This document shows, piece by piece, positions 61,199 to 64,000 of a stretch of 64,000 nucleotides of DNA. The position numbers and the translations under genes are program-made. The stretch's first letter is position 1. Every line of letters starts with the position of its first letter. The notes under the pieces were generated by a model, which was not told where the DNA came from, made no database searches, and saw only the letters and a program-made list of their open reading frames with translations. The stretch is from Natronosporangium hydrolyticum (GTDB lineage Bacteria; Actinomycetota; Actinomycetes; Mycobacteriales; Micromonosporaceae), in assembly GCF_016925615.1 (NCBI RefSeq), contig NZ_CP070499.1, positions 682,001 to 746,000 of the forward strand, read 5' to 3'.

Positions 61199-62560
61199 TC
61201 AGACCAGCCAGATGAAGTAGGCGAGCACCACGAAGAAGAGAACGTAGCCGACCGGATGGACTTCCCGCCACCGGCCGCGCACGACCATCAGCAACGGGAA
61301 GAACAACAGCCCGAGCGCGATCCCGTTGGCGATCGAGAAGGTCAGCGGCATCGCGATGACGGTGACGAAGGCGGGGAAGGCGTACTCCAGCTGCCCCCAC
61401 TCGATGTCGCCGAGCGCGCGGGCCATGAAGACTCCCACCACGATCAGCGCCGGCGCGGTCACCTCCGGCGTGACCACCGCTACCAGCGGCGAGAAGAACA
61501 GCGCGATCAGGAAGAACAGCGCGGTGACGGTCGAGGTGAGACCGGTCCGGCCGCCGACTGCGACCCCGGCCGAGGACTCGATGTACGAGGTGGTGGTGGA
61601 GGTGCCGAGTACCGCCCCGCCCATGGTGGCGATGGAGTCGGACATGTATGCCCGGTTCGCCCGGGGCAGCTGCCCGTCCTTGAGGAACCCGGCCTGGTGG
61701 GCGATCGCGATCAGGGTGCCGGAGGTGTCGAAGAAGTCGACGAAGAGCATGGTGAGCACCACCACGATCATCTGCGTGGTGAAGACCTCGGGGAGGTTTG
61801 TCACCGCCTCTCCGAAGGTCGGCCCGAGGCTGGGTACGCGGGACACCACCGCGGTGGGCAGCTCGATCAGGCCGACGATCATCCCGGCGATCGCGGTGAC
61901 GACGATCCCGTAGAAGATGCCGCCGCGTAGCCCGAGGGTGAGGAAGAGGATGGTGACCACGACACCGAAGATCGCCAGCTGGGTCTCGGGCCGGCCGAGG
62001 TCGCCCAGCCCCACCAGGGTCGCTTCATCGGCCACCACGATCTGGGCGTTCTGCAGGCCGATGAACGCGATGAACAGGCCGATGCCGGCGCCGGTGGCGA
62101 GTTTGAGCGGCAACGGGATCGCGTTGATGATGGCGCGGCGGAGACCACTGACCGCGAGCAGGAAGAAGAGGACGCCCGAGGCCAGGGTGCCGGCGAGGGC
62201 GGTCTGCCAGGGGATGCCAATGCCGAGCACCACCGTGAAGGCGAAGAAGGCGTTCAGGCCTAGTCCGGGCGCAAGCGCGATCGGATACCGTGCCCACAGG
62301 CCCATGATCAAGGTGCCGAGGGCGGCGGCGACCGCGGTGGCGACGAAGACTGCGTTGGCGTCCATCCCGGTCTGGCCCAGAATTTCCGGGTTGACCAGCA
62401 GGATGTACGCCATGGCCAGGAAGGTTGTGCCGCCGGCGATGACCTCGCGGCGGATCGTGGTCTGGTTTTGCCGCAGGTGGTAGACGCGGTCCAGCAGCCG
62501 CACCGGGGCGCGCTGGTGTTCGGGTCCGGGCTGCTCCTCGGGTGACCGCGCCGCCTGCAT
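61199..62560 (-). CDS. NCS2-family purine (guanine/hypoxanthine) permease, AzgA-like
   Basis: A 453-residue permease with about 13 hydrophobic segments. The AzgA/GhxP motif region is RREVIAGGTTFLAMAYILLVNPEIL (about 35-60) and the substrate site DFFDTSGTLIAIAHQAG (about 265-281). It imports purine bases with H+. ATG 62560 follows GGAGGCGGAGC; the upstream frame extension was rejected. The helD gene begins 18 nt after its stop and may share its transcript. Confidence 0.88.
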   Translation of the reverse strand: MQAARSPEEQPGPEHQRAPVRLLDRVYHLRQNQTTIRREVIAGGTTFLAMAYILLVNPEILGQTGMDANAVFVATAVAAALGTLIMGLWARYPIALAPGLGLNAFFAFTVVLGIGIPWQTALAGTLASGVLFFLLAVSGLRRAIINAIPLPLKLATGAGIGLFIAFIGLQNAQIVVADEATLVGLGDLGRPETQLAIFGVVVTILFLTLGLRGGIFYGIVVTAIAGMIVGLIELPTAVVSRVPSLGPTFGEAVTNLPEVFTTQMIVVVLTMLFVDFFDTSGTLIAIAHQAGFLKDGQLPRANRAYMSDSIATMGGAVLGTSTTTSYIESSAGVAVGGRTGLTSTVTALFFLIALFFSPLVAVVTPEVTAPALIVVGVFMARALGDIEWGQLEYAFPAFVTVIAMPLTFSIANGIALGLLFFPLLMVVRGRWREVHPVGYVLFFVVLAYFIWLV

Positions 62561-62652
62561 GCTCCGCCTCCAGCCACTCAGTTTGGCCGTATTGCCCCGG
62601 AAAGGATACGGTCGCCGGGACGACATTTTCTACGTCTTGAGGAGGCGGCCTG

Positions 62653-63141
62653 ATGCGACGGCTGCTCGCCGCCGGTGGTGTCGCTGCTCTGGTCGCGTTC
62701 GGCGCGGCCTGCGGGAGCGACGACGACGACCCGGGATCGGCTCAGGAACCGCCGGCTAGCGACAACACCGCCGAGGTGTGCGCGAATGCGGAGGCGGCCC
62801 AGGCCGAGCAGATCGGAACGTTCCAGTCCGAGATGACGGCGCTCTCCGAGGAGGACCTCGACGAGGAGGAGTTCGAGGAGCAGGCGTTGGCGCACATGGA
62901 GGTCGCGGTGAGCGGGTGGTCGGAGGGGCTGGGCGAGCAGGCCGAGCTGGCTGACGACCCAGAACTCGCGGGCGCGCTGACCGAGCTCTCCGACGGCTTG
63001 TCGGAGGCGGCCGACGAGCTGACCGTGGAGTCGGTGCGGACCGGAGAGATCCCCGGCGCGGCGGACCTGGATCAGGTCGGCGAGAGGCTGACCGAGATCT
63101 GCTACCCGGAGGGCGTCCCGACCCAGCCCGGCGGGCCGTAA
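62653..63141 (+). CDS. Small acidic lipoprotein of unknown function
   Basis: A 162-residue predicted lipoprotein with a short signal (MRRLLAAGGVAALVAFG), lipobox GAAC at Cys20 and then GSDDDDPGSAQ. The mature part is strongly acidic and helical (EEDLDEEEFEEQALAHMEV). It is secreted and anchored to the outer membrane face. The ATG follows GAGGAGGCGGCCTG. Acidic composition like this and the 2075 lipoprotein may reflect adaptation to salty or alkaline conditions. Confidence 0.75.
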   Translation: MRRLLAAGGVAALVAFGAACGSDDDDPGSAQEPPASDNTAEVCANAEAAQAEQIGTFQSEMTALSEEDLDEEEFEEQALAHMEVAVSGWSEGLGEQAELADDPELAGALTELSDGLSEAADELTVESVRTGEIPGAADLDQVGERLTEICYPEGVPTQPGGP

Positions 63142-63153
63142 GTAGGCGGGCCC

Positions 63154-64000
63154 TCACCGCACCGACGCTGGCGCCAGCCGCACCCGCCGCAGGAACTGCG
63201 CGTTGATCGCGACCACGATGGTGGAGAGGCTCATCAGCACCGCCCCGACCGCCATCGGGAGCACAAACCCGGCCCAGGCCAGCACTCCGGCCGCGAGGGG
63301 GATCGCGGCCACGTTGTAGCCGGCCGCCCACCACAGGTTCTGCAGCATCTTGCGGTAGCTGGCGCGGGATAGCTGCTGCACCGAGACCACGGCCCGCGGG
63401 TCGTCGGTGGCGAGCACCACCCCGGCGGACTCGATCGCCACGTCGGTGCCGGCGCCGATCGCGATGCCCACGTCGGCGCGGGCCAGCGCCGGGGCGTCGT
63501 TGATCCCGTCGCCGACCATCGCCACAGTGTGGCCGCGCCGTTGCAGGTCGGCGATGGCGGCGTCTTTCTGCTCCGGCAGCACCTCGGCGAAGACCTCGTC
63601 GATCCCGAGGTCGGCGGCGACCGCGTCGGCGACCTGCCGAGCGTCCCCGGTGATCATCGCAACCGTGACTCCGCGCCGGTGCAGGGCCGCCACCGCGGCG
63701 CGGGATTCCGGCCGCACCTGGTCGGCCAGCCCGATCGCCCCGATCACCTGGTCGTCCCGGACGACCTGGAGCACCGCCGCCCCGCGGCGGTGCCACTGGT
63801 GGGTCGGCTCGGCCAGCGCCGCCGGCATGGTCAGGCCTCGCTCCCGCAACAACGCCGGCCCGCCGACCGCGACCATGCCCCCGTCGCCCGTACGGCCGTC
63901 GATGCGGGCCGCTACGCCCCGGCCGGGCATGGTCTGGAAGTCGCTCGCGGCGAGTCGGTGGCCGCCCCGCCGGTCGGCTTCGGCGACGATCGCCCGCGCG
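63154..64000 (-). CDS. Heavy-metal P-type ATPase (CopB/P1B-3-like), 3' part only
   Basis: The C-terminal 282 residues of a P1B ATPase; the gene runs off the window end. Visible parts are the nucleotide domain (ASDFQTMPGRGVAARIDG), the conserved VAMVGDGINDAPALARADVGIAIG, and the last membrane helices with NLWWAAGYNVAAIPLAAGVL and GAVLMSLSTIVVAINAQFL. The MSLST pattern and YN are typical of CopB-like Cu/Ag exporters rather than CopA-like ones, which have an MSSS-type motif. The start and metal-binding CPx motif lie outside the window. Confidence 0.88.
   Translation of the reverse strand, partial: ARAIVAEADRRGGHRLAASDFQTMPGRGVAARIDGRTGDGGMVAVGGPALLRERGLTMPAALAEPTHQWHRRGAAVLQVVRDDQVIGAIGLADQVRPESRAAVAALHRRGVTVAMITGDARQVADAVAADLGIDEVFAEVLPEQKDAAIADLQRRGHTVAMVGDGINDAPALARADVGIAIGAGTDVAIESAGVVLATDDPRAVVSVQQLSRASYRKMLQNLWWAAGYNVAAIPLAAGVLAWAGFVLPMAVGAVLMSLSTIVVAINAQFLRRVRLAPASVR

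Noticed and set aside
61181-61260. A rifamycin-associated element upstream of helD
   Set aside because: No inverted GGGGCTTGC sequence was found in the region.
63142-63153. A possible terminator between the convergent lipoprotein and P-type ATPase genes
   Set aside because: Only 12 nt separate the stops, and the GGGCCC there is too short to call.

Overview
The window is high-GC, gene-dense DNA with many GTG starts and GTGA or ATGA stop/start overlaps. It carries many TetR, IclR, GntR and XRE regulators and secreted esterases joined by Pro/Thr linkers to CBM2 domains. This points to a filamentous actinomycete, most likely of the Micromonosporaceae type; the genus cannot be fixed from the sequence alone. 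No rRNA, tRNA or CRISPR array was seen.

Layout. 1-4,160: VOC proteins, a methyltransferase, a lipoprotein and an atypical SDR. 4,170-4,890: a broken RidA gene and a stand-alone ribosomal L32 gene with a Zur-box-like promoter. 5,250-17,930: a sugar-acid catabolic island with an ABC importer lacking its own ATPase, two Gfo/Idh dehydrogenases, an SMP-30 lactonase, an RraA-type protein, an enolase-superfamily dehydratase, an aldo/keto reductase, an FAH-type 2-keto-3-deoxy-pentonate dehydratase, a 2-ketoglutarate-semialdehyde dehydrogenase and an IclR regulator. The set reads as an oxidative, non-phosphorylating (Weimberg-like) route from a pentose or deoxyhexose to 2-oxoglutarate. Three 17-bp copies of an operator-like sequence (G-N-N-TCA-N5-TGAAAC) lie in front of its transcription units. 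18,000-30,700: scattered regulators with neighbouring enzymes, an M48 protease, and two tandem secreted CE1 esterases with CBM2. 30,700-37,300: a DUF294/CBS protein, a Bcr-type efflux pump, a pentapeptide/DinB fusion, a WYL regulator and a HIT-like protein.

37,350-40,111: a two-gene operon encoding a KAS III-like synthase fused to a haem-oxygenase-like (HDO) domain, plus an unrecognised partner. This is the most promising undescribed system in the window. 40,100-51,970: an ArsR/SRPBCC/VOC locus with duplicated operators, a TetR/membrane protein pair, a PQQ-type propeller protein, CNNM/CorC proteins, Nudix, Dps, a GntR-regulated membrane protein, Rrf2, a 47-residue GPGG membrane peptide and a quinone oxidoreductase with its TetR regulator. 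52,677-54,381: a hipBA toxin-antitoxin module bracketed by exact 21-bp direct repeats, with three operators spaced exactly 38 bp apart. 54,440-58,150: an ABC-2 exporter and two-component system operon. 58,322-58,703: a 382-bp fold-back (MITE-like) element with perfect 46-bp terminal inverted repeats. 58,830-64,000: a HelD-type helicase, an NCS2 purine permease, a lipoprotein and the 3' part of a CopB-like P-type ATPase.

A second repeat family, 57-58-bp palindromes ending in GATCATG/CATGATC, occurs three times at gene 3' ends. It supplies stop codons or C-terminal residues to the flanking genes.
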